Source of the DNA: Chloroflexota bacterium
GTDB taxonomy: Bacteria; Chloroflexota; Ktedonobacteria; Ktedonobacterales; Ktedonobacteraceae
Direction of reading: 5' to 3'
Assembly: GCA_005881495.1 (NCBI GenBank)
Contig: VBHI01000071.1
Location: forward strand, 1-43,461
DNA: 43,461 bases
The translations under genes and the position numbers were made by a program. Each line of letters starts with the position of its first letter. Position 1 is the first letter of the stretch. Below are positions 24,011 through 31,629 of the stretch, in pieces. The notes under the pieces were generated by a model. It saw nothing but the letters and a program-made list of their open reading frames with translations, was not told the origin of the DNA and did no database searches.

Positions 24011-24011
24011 G

Positions 24012-24040
24012 CTGACACAAGACGCAATTTGTGGTATGAT
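24012..24040 (+). promoter_or_regulatory. promoter upstream of zinc-ribbon gene
   Basis: CTGACA, 17 bp, TATGAT, preceded by TGG (extended -10). The start would fall around 24047, right before the ATG of a short open frame at 24050. Confidence 0.6.
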
Positions 24041-24049
24041 AGCGACAGC

Positions 24050-24166
24050 ATGGATACCAACCTGCTGTGGGGATGCGGATGCAGCGGCGGAGGCTCCCCC
24101 TCGGCTTACTTATTTGCTTCGCTTTGCTACGTGGTAAAGCAGGTAAATACTATCCTCCAAGGATAA
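24050..24166 (+). CDS. possible 38-residue leader peptide
   Basis: A short frame starting within a few bases of the predicted transcription start, so it would be leaderless. The product starts MDTNLLWGCGCSGGGS and ends in a mixed hydrophobic stretch. It ends 16 bases before the GTG of the zinc-ribbon gene. Two Cys and a Gly/Ser-rich run are its only features. It may be a leader ORF or chance. Confidence 0.3.
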   Translation: MDTNLLWGCGCSGGGSPSAYLFASLCYVVKQVNTILQG

Positions 24167-24182
24167 GGAAGGAGGCGATTTC

Positions 24183-24398
24183 GTGGAAAACGCATTTCCC
24201 CGGTGTCGCAAATGTAGTGAAGGTGATCTGGTTCCGCTCTCGGATTTCGGTAGCCAGGGAGCTTCCATTGAGTACAAGGCCTGGGTGTGCACTAATCCCT
24301 CTTGCCTGTACAATATCAAGATCCGTAATGGCGATATTATCATTAACGAACCCATTAGCGACGGGTCACTTCATTCGTATCGCGGCAGCCGTCAATAA
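24183..24398 (+). CDS. small zinc-ribbon protein
   Basis: 71 residues from GTG 24183, supported by a strong AAGGAGG seven to ten bases upstream. FPRCRKCSEGD gives a C-x2-C pair and AWVCTNPSCLYN a C-x4-C pair, together a likely zinc ribbon. The rest is short beta-type sequence (NIKIRNGDIIINEP). The protein might bind nucleic acid or a partner protein; nothing more specific can be said. It is followed by its own strong terminator and is therefore a separate unit from ftsY. Confidence 0.65.
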   Translation: MENAFPRCRKCSEGDLVPLSDFGSQGASIEYKAWVCTNPSCLYNIKIRNGDIIINEPISDGSLHSYRGSRQ

Positions 24399-24475
24399 GG
24401 TAGTAAGAGGGTAGTGATTCTGTCACTGGCCTGAGAAGCCCTATGTTACGGTTGTTGTTGTACGACAGGACGAGG

Positions 24476-24510
24476 AGGCAAAAGGCATGTATTTGTACCT
24501 TTTGCCTTTT
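24476..24510 (+). terminator. strong intrinsic terminator
   Basis: Perfect 10-bp stem AGGCAAAAGG / CCTTTTGCCT, 12-base loop, then TTTAT. It ends the zinc-ribbon unit. Confidence 0.88.
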
Positions 24511-24531
24511 ATCTTATGCGGAGGGATATTT

Positions 24532-24550
24532 ACCAGATGAGCTATCTGGT
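24532..24550 (+). promoter_or_regulatory. inverted repeat ACCAGAT-GAGCT-ATCTGGT before ftsY
   Basis: A perfect 7-bp inverted repeat 20 bases before the ftsY GTG. It may be an operator or a 5'-UTR hairpin. Confidence 0.4.
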
Positions 24551-24570
24551 GGGTCGCCCTCTTTTTTTCA

Positions 24571-25611
24571 GTGTTAAAGCGGGTAGATAAAGGAGTCAAA
24601 GCTAAGGTGCTCAACAGATTCTTTGGGCAGAAACCTCAAGAAGAACCGAAAAAAGATGCAGTGGCTTCTCAGGAGCGCGTAGAAAGTGATTCCGTGTCTG
24701 AGCAAAGCTTTAATCCATTTAAGAACAGCCTGAGCCGCACCCGGCAAATTTTTAGCCGGATGGGGGATGTATTCAGACAGAACGATATTACTCCTGAGCT
24801 GTGGGATGAGTTGGAGGAATCTCTCTTGCGAGCCGACGTTGGTCCCAGCACGACGATGTGGCTGATTGAGCGTTTGCAGCAGAGAGTCAATGAAGAGAAG
24901 ATGAAAAGCGGGGCACAGGTGCAGCGTGCTTTGCGTGAAGAGTTGACAAAACTACTTGGGAAGTCTGCTGGTCTTCGCTTCGCCCCAGATTCCACACTGA
25001 CGGTGATCCTGGTTATTGGCGTCAATGGCTCAGGTAAAACGACCACCATCGCGAAATTGGCCTATCGTCTCACGCGAGAAGGGCACAGGGTGGTGCTTGC
25101 CGCTGCCGATACATTCCGCGCTGCGGCCATTGACCAGCTCAAAGTGTGGGCGGAGCGCATTGGCGTACCGGTAATAAGCCAGAATCCTGGTTCCGATCCA
25201 GGCGCGGTCGTCTATGATGCCATCCAGGCAGCAACGACGAGGGGTTGTGATGTTCTCATCGTGGATACCGCGGGTCGTCTGCAAACGAAGTACAACCTGA
25301 TGGAAGAGCTGAAGAAGATCAGTAAAGTTATTCAGAAATTTATCCCAAAAGGGCCGCATGAGTTGCTGATTGTGATGGATGCGACGACGGGCCAGAATGC
25401 GCTTTTACAAGCGCGCCAATTTGCTGCCGATATCGGTTTGACTGGAGTAGTGATCACAAAATTGGATAGTACAGCCAAAGGAGGCTTTGCCTTTGCTGTC
25501 GCCGATGATCTCGGTGTTCCCATCAAATTTATCGGCACTGGAGAGAAAGTTGAGAACCTGGCGCCATTTGATCCACAGAGTTTTGTGGCTGCGCTCTTCG
25601 CGCAAGATTGA
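24571..25611 (+). CDS. ftsY: signal recognition particle receptor FtsY
   Basis: The SRP receptor GTPase that brings ribosomes with nascent membrane proteins to the translocon. After a charged lead of about 45 residues comes the N domain ([15 protein letters not shown], then [16 protein letters not shown]). The G domain has [16 protein letters not shown] (G1), [32 protein letters not shown] (G3), [12 protein letters not shown] (G4) and [16 protein letters not shown]. All nucleotide-binding motifs are intact. The start is GTG at 24571 with no good ribosome-binding site; the acidic A domain of other FtsY proteins is short here. It is followed 14 bases after its stop by accD, and the gene is in the same operon. 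Confidence 0.93.
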   Translation: MLKRVDKGVKAKVLNRFFGQKPQEEPKKDAVASQERVESDSVSEQSFNPFKNSLSRTRQIFSRMGDVFRQNDITPELWDELEESLLRADVGPSTTMWLIERLQQRVNEEKMKSGAQVQRALREELTKLLGKSAGLRFAPDSTLTVILVIGVNGSGKTTTIAKLAYRLTREGHRVVLAAADTFRAAAIDQLKVWAERIGVPVISQNPGSDPGAVVYDAIQAATTRGCDVLIVDTAGRLQTKYNLMEELKKISKVIQKFIPKGPHELLIVMDATTGQNALLQARQFAADIGLTGVVITKLDSTAKGGFAFAVADDLGVPIKFIGTGEKVENLAPFDPQSFVAALFAQD

Positions 25612-25625
25612 CGAGGAGGTTGTTT

Positions 25626-26546
25626 ATGGTCAAAGAAGCCGAAGTACCGTCCACGACGCAGTCATCCTCGCAACAGCAAGCCAGGCCTAGCAAACCTTTT
25701 GCGGGAAACCTGGCACTCAAGTGCCCAGAATGTAAAGAGATGTTGGTGGGGCGCGACTGGGAAAAAAACCTGAAGGTATGCTCACGCTGTAGTTATCACT
25801 TTAAGCTTACTGCCTATGAGCGTATAGAGTTATTGACTGACACTGACAGCTTCGTCGAAGTAGACTCAGACATTATTTCTGTTGACCCGCTCAACTTCGT
25901 TAGCCGCTCGCAGGCCTATGACGCCAAGCTGAGGGAAGAGAGTGAGAATGTAGGATTGAATGAGGCCGTGATTATCGGCCATGCCACCATCGAGGACTAT
26001 CCCCTGGCACTGGCGGTCATGGATTTTCGCTTTATTGGTGGCAGCATGGGTTCAGCGGTGGGAGAAAAGATTACGCGAGCTATCGAATTGGGCATTGAGA
26101 AAAACACGCCCGTACTGATCTCTTCTACTTCTGGCGGCGCGCGGATGCAAGAAGGACTGTATTCGCTGATGCAGATGGCCAAAACAACGGCGGCCCTGGC
26201 AAAACTAGGAGAGGCCCGGCTGCCCTATTTTAGCCTGTTGACGGATCCGACAACTGGTGGGGTAACGGCCAGTTTTGCGATGCTCGGCGATGTGACTATC
26301 GCTGAACCTGGCGCGTTGATCTGCTTCGCGGGACCGCGTGTGATCGAGGGGTTCATGCATGTGAAACTCCCCGAGGACGCGGTGACTTCCGAATTTGTGC
26401 TGCAGCACGGGATGATCGATGCGATCGTGCATAGGCGCGAGCTGCGGCAGACGCTGGCAAGGCTACTCCATTTCTATGGGAAAACCAATAGGAAGAGCAG
26501 CGAATTCCTAGAGGAAAGTCATTCACACGTTCATCAAACGAGGTAA
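25626..26546 (+). CDS. accD: acetyl-CoA carboxylase carboxyltransferase subunit beta
   Basis: The beta half of the carboxyltransferase that moves CO2 from biotin to acetyl-CoA to form malonyl-CoA, the first step of fatty acid synthesis. The N-terminal zinc finger is CPECKEMLVGRDWEKNLKVC followed by SRC. The crotonase-type core follows with FRFIGGSMGSAVGEKITRA, LISSTSGGARMQEGLYSLMQ and LTDPTTGGVTASFAMLGD. The length is 306. ATG 25626, with GAGGAGG nine bases before it, is clearly the start. accA follows 11 bases after the stop; the two subunits form an alpha2-beta2 complex. Confidence 0.96.
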   Translation: MVKEAEVPSTTQSSSQQQARPSKPFAGNLALKCPECKEMLVGRDWEKNLKVCSRCSYHFKLTAYERIELLTDTDSFVEVDSDIISVDPLNFVSRSQAYDAKLREESENVGLNEAVIIGHATIEDYPLALAVMDFRFIGGSMGSAVGEKITRAIELGIEKNTPVLISSTSGGARMQEGLYSLMQMAKTTAALAKLGEARLPYFSLLTDPTTGGVTASFAMLGDVTIAEPGALICFAGPRVIEGFMHVKLPEDAVTSEFVLQHGMIDAIVHRRELRQTLARLLHFYGKTNRKSSEFLEESHSHVHQTR

Positions 26547-26557
26547 AAGGGGAGAGA

Positions 26558-27520
26558 ATGACATACGATCTGGAATTCGAAAAACCGCTGGCCGAGCTAG
26601 AGAAAAAGATTAGCGCCTTGCAACGTAAAGGCGAGCGCATGAAAGCCGACGAACACCAGCAGTTACAAGAGGCGGAGCGTGAGCTGCGGCGCCGCACCGA
26701 GGAGATCTACAGTAAACTGACAGCCTGGCAAACGGTGCTGGTGGCACGCCACAAAGATCGACCATACGCGGCCGATTACATTCGCCTGATGTGCGATGAC
26801 TTTTTCGAGCTGCACGGAGATCGCACTTTTGGTGATGACCACGCAATCATGACCGGGCCAGCCACGCTCAATGGCGAGACCGTGATGTTCGTATGCCACC
26901 AGAAAGGTCGCGACACGAAGGAAAAACAGTTACGTAACCTGGGAATGCCGAATCCAGAAGGCTATCGCAAGGCTGCTCGTGTGATGCAGCAGGCTGAAAA
27001 GTTTGATTTTCCCATTATTTGCTTGATCGATACACCAGCGGCATTCCCTGGATTAGGAGCCGAAGAACGCGGCCAGGCCGGGTCAATTGCGTCGAATCTG
27101 TATTTGATGTCGCGGCTGCGTGTGCCGATTATTGCCGTAGTTGTCGGGGAAGGAGGCAGTGGTGGGGCGTTAGCCATTAGCATTGCCGACCGCATCTTGA
27201 TGTTAGAGTTTAGTATCTATTCCGTTGCTCCTCCAGAGGCAGCAGCGAACATTCTCTGGCGTGACACCTCATTTGCGCCACAAGCCGCCGAAGCAATGCG
27301 GATTAGCGCACGTGAACTCAAGGAAATCGAGCTTATAGACGAGTTGATTCCAGAGCCACCAGGGGGAGCACATCGCAATTACCAGGCTACCGCAGATAAT
27401 CTTAAAGAGGCACTGGTGAAGCAGCTGGCGGATTTACGGCGGCATCCTCTAGATGAACTGATTGAGCTGCGCTATCAAAAGTTCAGGAATATCGGCAAAT
27501 TTGGCAGGGCGGTAGTTTAA
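26558..27520 (+). CDS. accA: acetyl-CoA carboxylase carboxyltransferase subunit alpha
   Basis: The alpha half of carboxyltransferase, partner of the accD product. LEFEKPLAELEKKISALQRK begins the N-terminal helix pair. ELHGDRTFGDDHAI follows, then GRDTKEKQLRNLGMPNPEGY and the oxyanion-hole segment PAAFPGLGAEERGQAGSIA. VGEGGSGGALAISIADRILM follows, and ARELKEIELIDELIPEPPGG ends the core. The length of 320 is normal for the family and the gene looks intact. GGGGAGAG lies just before the ATG. No terminator was identified in the 130 bases before the next gene, which has its own promoter. Confidence 0.96.
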   Translation: MTYDLEFEKPLAELEKKISALQRKGERMKADEHQQLQEAERELRRRTEEIYSKLTAWQTVLVARHKDRPYAADYIRLMCDDFFELHGDRTFGDDHAIMTGPATLNGETVMFVCHQKGRDTKEKQLRNLGMPNPEGYRKAARVMQQAEKFDFPIICLIDTPAAFPGLGAEERGQAGSIASNLYLMSRLRVPIIAVVVGEGGSGGALAISIADRILMLEFSIYSVAPPEAAANILWRDTSFAPQAAEAMRISARELKEIELIDELIPEPPGGAHRNYQATADNLKEALVKQLADLRRHPLDELIELRYQKFRNIGKFGRAVV

Positions 27521-27563
27521 TCTGTTCTTCGATTATTGGTACAAAATGAGTAAGTTGAGATAG

Positions 27564-27592
27564 TTGACTCGATTCGTTACCCCTGTTATGAT
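27564..27592 (+). promoter_or_regulatory. promoter of the XRE-GAF regulator gene
   Basis: TTGACT, 17 bp, TATGAT with an upstream TGT (extended -10). The start site would be near 27599, leaving a 5' leader of about 50 bases. Confidence 0.7.
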
Positions 27593-27651
27593 AAGCGCCA
27601 GAAAGCAGCAATGAAGAAATTCAGGCTCATACATAGTTGAGGTGGAAAGAC

Positions 27652-28650
27652 ATGGACGTAGCTCCAATCTGGCAAAGCATTCTACAGCAAATCCTCAGGA
27701 TCCCAGGCGAACAACAACGAATGGCAGTAGCTATTGGGCTATCTCAGATGACGCTCACCCGCTGGGCCAAAGGAGAGTCCAACCCTCAACGACCTCATCT
27801 TACCCGTTTGTTACAGGTCATTCCACCTGCATATCGAGATCAAATGCTGGAAGCGCTTGAAGACACTTATCCAGATATTCACTCATGGCAGAAAGATGAT
27901 TCAGAGGAAAATATTCCCTCTGAATTTATTGCTCAACTGCTCAGTGTGCGCACTACAACGACCGATTCTTTGCGTTTCTGGCGCATCAGTGATATGGTTT
28001 TGAAGCAGGTTCTCGCTCAATTAGACCCCAATCAATTAGGGATGGCGGTGACATTGGTGCAATGTATGCCTCCCTCCGAAGCGCATGGCAATAAGATTCG
28101 CTCTTTGCGCGAGCGAGCAGGACGAGGTACATTCCCCTGGTCAGCCGATCTTGAACCGATTGCCCTTTTTCTTGGCATGGAATCATTGGCTGGCTATGCA
28201 ACAGAATCGCGCCGCACAGTCAATGTCGACGACCTGACGAAGGAAAAACTGCTGCCGGCATATAGAACTGAGCATGAGGTGAGCGCGGCAGCACACCCCA
28301 TTATGCTTGGAGGGCAGATCGCTGGATGTCTCGCTACCTCGAGCACCCAGGTGGGTTATTTCACACAGCAACGACAAGCATTGCTGGTGGCTTTTAGCAA
28401 TCTCGCGTCGCTGGCCTTCGACAAAGAGGAGTTCTATGACCCTAAATTGGTAGAACTGCGCGTGATGCCAACGCCCGCTTTTCAACGACCGATACTGGAT
28501 AGTTTTCGACAACGGGTCTCTCGGATGCTAACCAGTGCGACGAACCAAAGGTTACGTATCAACAATACCGAGGCGGAACAAAAAGTATGGCTGCACATAG
28601 AAGAGGAACTTCTTACGCTCCCGGACGAGGCATACCAACACCAGATGTAG
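27652..28650 (+). CDS. XRE helix-turn-helix / GAF-domain transcription regulator
   Basis: 332 residues. Residues 22-50 form a Cro/CI-type helix-turn-helix (RMAVAIGLSQMTLTRWAKGE). The middle (about 110-260) reads as a GAF-like sensor: VLAQLDPNQLGMAVTLVQCM, then HPIMLGGQIAGCLATSSTQV and FSNLASLAFDKEEFYD. The end is a helical tail. A small molecule or redox signal is plausible as ligand, but no binding residues can be named. ATG 27652, with GAGGTGG about six bases upstream, is preferred over a TTG 15 bases earlier. It is followed 65 bases later by a membrane protein that may belong to the same unit. Confidence 0.75.
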   Translation: MDVAPIWQSILQQILRIPGEQQRMAVAIGLSQMTLTRWAKGESNPQRPHLTRLLQVIPPAYRDQMLEALEDTYPDIHSWQKDDSEENIPSEFIAQLLSVRTTTTDSLRFWRISDMVLKQVLAQLDPNQLGMAVTLVQCMPPSEAHGNKIRSLRERAGRGTFPWSADLEPIALFLGMESLAGYATESRRTVNVDDLTKEKLLPAYRTEHEVSAAAHPIMLGGQIAGCLATSSTQVGYFTQQRQALLVAFSNLASLAFDKEEFYDPKLVELRVMPTPAFQRPILDSFRQRVSRMLTSATNQRLRINNTEAEQKVWLHIEEELLTLPDEAYQHQM

Positions 28651-28715
28651 GATATAATTGCAAGAGGCGAGAAAGCTGTTTTTGAGGCAGGTACTGGAAA
28701 AAGAGGTTAGCGCAC

Positions 28716-29438
28716 ATGCAGCCGGTCAATGAGACACAGCAATCCACAACTGATTCGACCGATAACGCTCATGCAAAGCAGGAGAAAGAGGTTGAGGCAA
28801 TTTCAAGGTGGGCAGCGCTAGCCGGTGCATTAGGGATAGGATTACTCTACCTTGCTCTGCCAGATAAGCTCACGTTTGGTCCAAGCTGGTTACTGTTGGT
28901 AATCGAGGCAGTGCTGCTTCTGCCATTTATATTAGCTTCGATATTCCGCCATCCGCTGCGCCATATAACGGCGCGTGTAACTGGGCTGACGCTCCTTGGC
29001 GTTGTGACAGCAGGGCTAGCTGGAAGCGTTTCGCTCTTGATTTACTATCTGCCGCAAGAAAGGGGAATAGTATTACTCCGCTCCGCTGCATTACTCTGGT
29101 GTACAAATATCCTGGTTTTTGCGCTGTGGTACTGGGAAATCGATGGCGGAGGACCGCGCAAGCGACTAAATCGTGGCCACCAAGCTGCTGATTTTATGTT
29201 TCCTCAACAGGTGGATGGCAATACTACAAAATGGGCTCCCCATTTCATTGATTATCTCTTCCTGGCATTTACTGGCGCCACAGCTCTTAGCCCAGCCGAT
29301 ACCTTTCCTTTGACACGGCCAGCAAAAATACTGATGATGATAGAAGCAATGCTCTCGCTGATGTCGTGCAGACGCTTCGTCTGCACGACATCGCTCCCAC
29401 GCCGAGAGGACACCTTACGTGAGACTTTGACTTGGTGA
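28716..29438 (+). CDS. polytopic membrane protein with a disrupted C-terminus
   Basis: 240 residues with about five membrane spans: WAALAGALGIGLLYLAL, WLLLVIEAVLLLPFILASIF, VTGLTLLGVVTAGLAGSVSL, LLRSAALLWCTNILVFALWY and a last one starting ILMMIEAMLSLM. The signature FIDYLFLAFTGATALSPADT matches DUF1345-like membrane proteins as I recall them. There the last helix should continue to the end. Here it breaks after LSLM into SCRRFVCTTSLPRREDTLRE, exactly where a 33-bp palindrome (29360-29392) begins, so the natural C-terminus is probably lost. It overlaps the convergent serine hydrolase by 24 bases. Confidence 0.7.
   Translation: MQPVNETQQSTTDSTDNAHAKQEKEVEAISRWAALAGALGIGLLYLALPDKLTFGPSWLLLVIEAVLLLPFILASIFRHPLRHITARVTGLTLLGVVTAGLAGSVSLLIYYLPQERGIVLLRSAALLWCTNILVFALWYWEIDGGGPRKRLNRGHQAADFMFPQQVDGNTTKWAPHFIDYLFLAFTGATALSPADTFPLTRPAKILMMIEAMLSLMSCRRFVCTTSLPRREDTLRETLTW
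29360..29392. repeat. 15-bp stem / 3-base loop palindrome
   Basis: A perfect inverted repeat with core TGCAGACG-CTT-CGTCTGCA, 33 bp in all. It lies inside the 3' end of the membrane-protein gene, between converging genes. Its core resembles the palindrome at 36350-36408. Confidence 0.85.
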
Positions 29439-30968
29439 TGGCGCCACTATAGGTAGACCTGTTTCTTTCCGCCGCAGAACACGAACCGTGAGCACCACTC
29501 TGACAATCCCCGTGATGACTAGAACCGCAAGTGTCGCGAGAAGCCAATAGCTGATATCAGCGAGCGTGAGCAAGAGCACATGCCACGGTGCGCCGATGAG
29601 CATGGGAAAGCCAATCAGCAGGATAACAGGCAGGACAAGTTCCCAGAGTAGCGGAAGGATTCCACGCCGCAGGCGATGTTGCGGACGGTTCTTCATCTTC
29701 TTGTACCACCAGGGCAATCTGAGTGCCGACAAGAGCACAAGCACTGAAACCACCACGATGACACTATCGACGATGAGGTACAGTGTACTCAAGCTCAGTC
29801 CAGCAACAGGTGGCTCACGACCTACCAGCATGTTAACTACTCCTGCAAAGACATGTTGGAGTGCTGATGCGGCGAGCATATTATTGGCTGTGGCATTGAT
29901 CAGGATGATCGCGCCCCAGTGCTCTTTCGGCTCGATGAACATATCCGCATGAAAACTGTTTGTGTCACCATTGTGCCAAAGGAGTGGCGTAGCAATCCCG
30001 CTATCTTGTGCTGAGAGATTGATCCACCCCATGCCGTAGGAAGAGCCTGATGCATCAACCGCAATGGCAGGTGCATGCAAGGTTGCAATCCCACTCGGCG
30101 AGAGCACGGAAACGCTGCTGTAGCGCCCACCGTTCATCTGAGCGATGAGATAATGGGACATATCCTCGGCGCTGGAGATGAGAAAGCCAGCAGGCAGCAA
30201 ATTCGGACGGTAATCATGCGTTGGATACGGAATCCCAAAGGCCCAGTTATAGCCTTGTGCGAGACCATCTTGCATCGCTTGCTGCTCCGAGGCGAAACTG
30301 TGATGCATCGCCAGGGGCGCAAAGATGTGCTGCTGGATGTAGGCCTCATACGACTCCCCAGAAACCGTTTGAACGATAAGCCCCAGCGTATCGTAGTTGG
30401 CGTTCGCGTATTCGTAGCCGGTGCCCACTGGTCGATCGAGGGCGACCGTAGAAAGATCGCGCACCTGCTGCTCCACCGTCGTGCTACCAGTAGCCGAATT
30501 GGCCTCCGGTATCCCGCTGGTCTGGTTCAACAACTGGCGCACCGTGATACGTGCGGAGGCAGCGGAATCGGCGACGCGGAACCAGGATAGGTAGCGCTGC
30601 ACAGGCGCATCCAGCTCCATCTTGCCCGCCTCAACCAGTTGCATTATGGCGAGCGCTGTGAAGGATTTCGTCAGTGAGGCGATAACGAACGGGGTGCGTG
30701 GTGAGATCGCTCGCCCGGTCGTGTCGGCAGCGCCGAACCCCTGCAGGTGAACGACCTGATCACCATGGACAATGCCCAGGGCCACCCCTGGAATACGGTT
30801 CGCTTGCATCTCTGCCTGCACAAACGCATCGATCTTCGCAAAATCGGGCGAGCCGGAGCGCGTTGCAGCGGCGGCTGGAAGCGCCGTGAACGGCAATGCC
30901 AACAGCACGAGCATGCAGAAGAGGACATAACGTGTGACTGTTCGATAGAAACTCATGTTCTGAACCAT
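29415..30968 (-). CDS. beta-lactamase/PBP-like serine hydrolase with C-terminal membrane spans
   Basis: A class-C beta-lactamase fold serine hydrolase (PF00144 type) kept at the outer face of the membrane. The N-terminus is a signal peptide (YVLFCMLVLLALPFTALP then AAAA). The active-site set is complete: S-L-T-K in VIASLTKSFTALAIMQ, Y-A-N in YEYANANYDTLG and H-N-G in LLWHNGDTNSFH. After the catalytic domain, about residues 400-510, three or four hydrophobic spans follow, such as LYLIVDSVIVVVSVLVLLSA and LLATLAVLVITGIVRVVL. A peptidase or esterase role is as likely as antibiotic resistance. The start could be 30968 or 30956; neither has a strong ribosome-binding site. Confidence 0.85.
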   Translation of the reverse strand: MVQNMSFYRTVTRYVLFCMLVLLALPFTALPAAAATRSGSPDFAKIDAFVQAEMQANRIPGVALGIVHGDQVVHLQGFGAADTTGRAISPRTPFVIASLTKSFTALAIMQLVEAGKMELDAPVQRYLSWFRVADSAASARITVRQLLNQTSGIPEANSATGSTTVEQQVRDLSTVALDRPVGTGYEYANANYDTLGLIVQTVSGESYEAYIQQHIFAPLAMHHSFASEQQAMQDGLAQGYNWAFGIPYPTHDYRPNLLPAGFLISSAEDMSHYLIAQMNGGRYSSVSVLSPSGIATLHAPAIAVDASGSSYGMGWINLSAQDSGIATPLLWHNGDTNSFHADMFIEPKEHWGAIILINATANNMLAASALQHVFAGVVNMLVGREPPVAGLSLSTLYLIVDSVIVVVSVLVLLSALRLPWWYKKMKNRPQHRLRRGILPLLWELVLPVILLIGFPMLIGAPWHVLLLTLADISYWLLATLAVLVITGIVRVVLTVRVLRRKETGLPIVAPSPSQSLT

Positions 30969-31056
30969 TTCTTTCTGCCATTGTATGGCACGAAACTCCA
31001 GGGACCCACCACTGGTCTCCCACTGCTACGGAATGCACTCCCTGTAAAAGCTTTGC

Positions 31057-31173
31057 CTACCCGGCCCCAACCATATCGCGTTGTCGGAAGATGATGGCCG
31101 CCACGGCGATAGGCACGATCAGGTAGAATGCTACGGCGAACAGGCTCACAAACGCTGGAACAGGGATTGGCAT
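31057..31173 (-). CDS. 38-residue hydrophobic peptide or permease remnant
   Basis: From ATG 31173 the product has one membrane span (VSLFAVAFYLIVPIAVAAII) and ends FRQRDMVGAG. The ending is like the C-terminus of an integral-membrane permease, so it may be a leftover of a lost transporter. The frame stays open some codons upstream into the next gene. Weakly supported. Confidence 0.3.
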   Translation of the reverse strand: MPIPVPAFVSLFAVAFYLIVPIAVAAIIFRQRDMVGAG

Positions 31174-31214
31174 ACCAGTGATGTTGCATAGATGTTCCCT
31201 CTTAGAGTAGAGCT

Positions 31215-31433
31215 TCAGCTTTCCGAAGTGCTCGCCTCAACCCGATTCACCGCCAGCAGCGGCAACGCCAGATCGCGCACTTTGATCAGCACCCCATGCA
31301 GCGCAGCCTCGTCGGCGAGGGGACCACGCAGTACCGTACTGCCATCGGCGTCGTAGCCGATCGCCAGCCCCGCGAACCACTCTGACCACTCCTGATCGAG
31401 ATGACCTTTGACGCGAATTTCATAGGTGTTCAT
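31215..31433 (-). CDS. conserved small protein
   Basis: 72 residues: MNTYEIRVKGHLDQEWSEWF, then LAIGYDADGSTVLRGPLADE, then ALHGVLIKVRDLALPLLAVN. This layout (two strands, a D-G-S-T-x-L-x-G-P turn, one helix and a final L-L-A-V-N) is shared by many short Chloroflexota and Actinobacteria proteins as I recall, usually of unknown function. GAGG lies about nine bases before the ATG. It is separated by about 200 bases from the LuxR regulator that precedes it on the same strand. Soluble, no active-site motif. Confidence 0.65.
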   Translation of the reverse strand: MNTYEIRVKGHLDQEWSEWFAGLAIGYDADGSTVLRGPLADEAALHGVLIKVRDLALPLLAVNRVEASTSES

Positions 31434-31629
31434 CGTTTTTCCTCGTGTCCTGTGTCTGATACTTCTTCAGCACTACACCAAGTATGCGGCTCAACCAGGC
31501 AGGACAGCATCTACCGAAAGATGGATTGTGGGGTTGATTTTCACGCCGAAACAAAAAGCATGGATGAGTGTGACTACTCGTGCTGAGAGCGGCAAAAGAG
31601 GTGAAAAAGGGTAGTGGAGTGAGACTATC

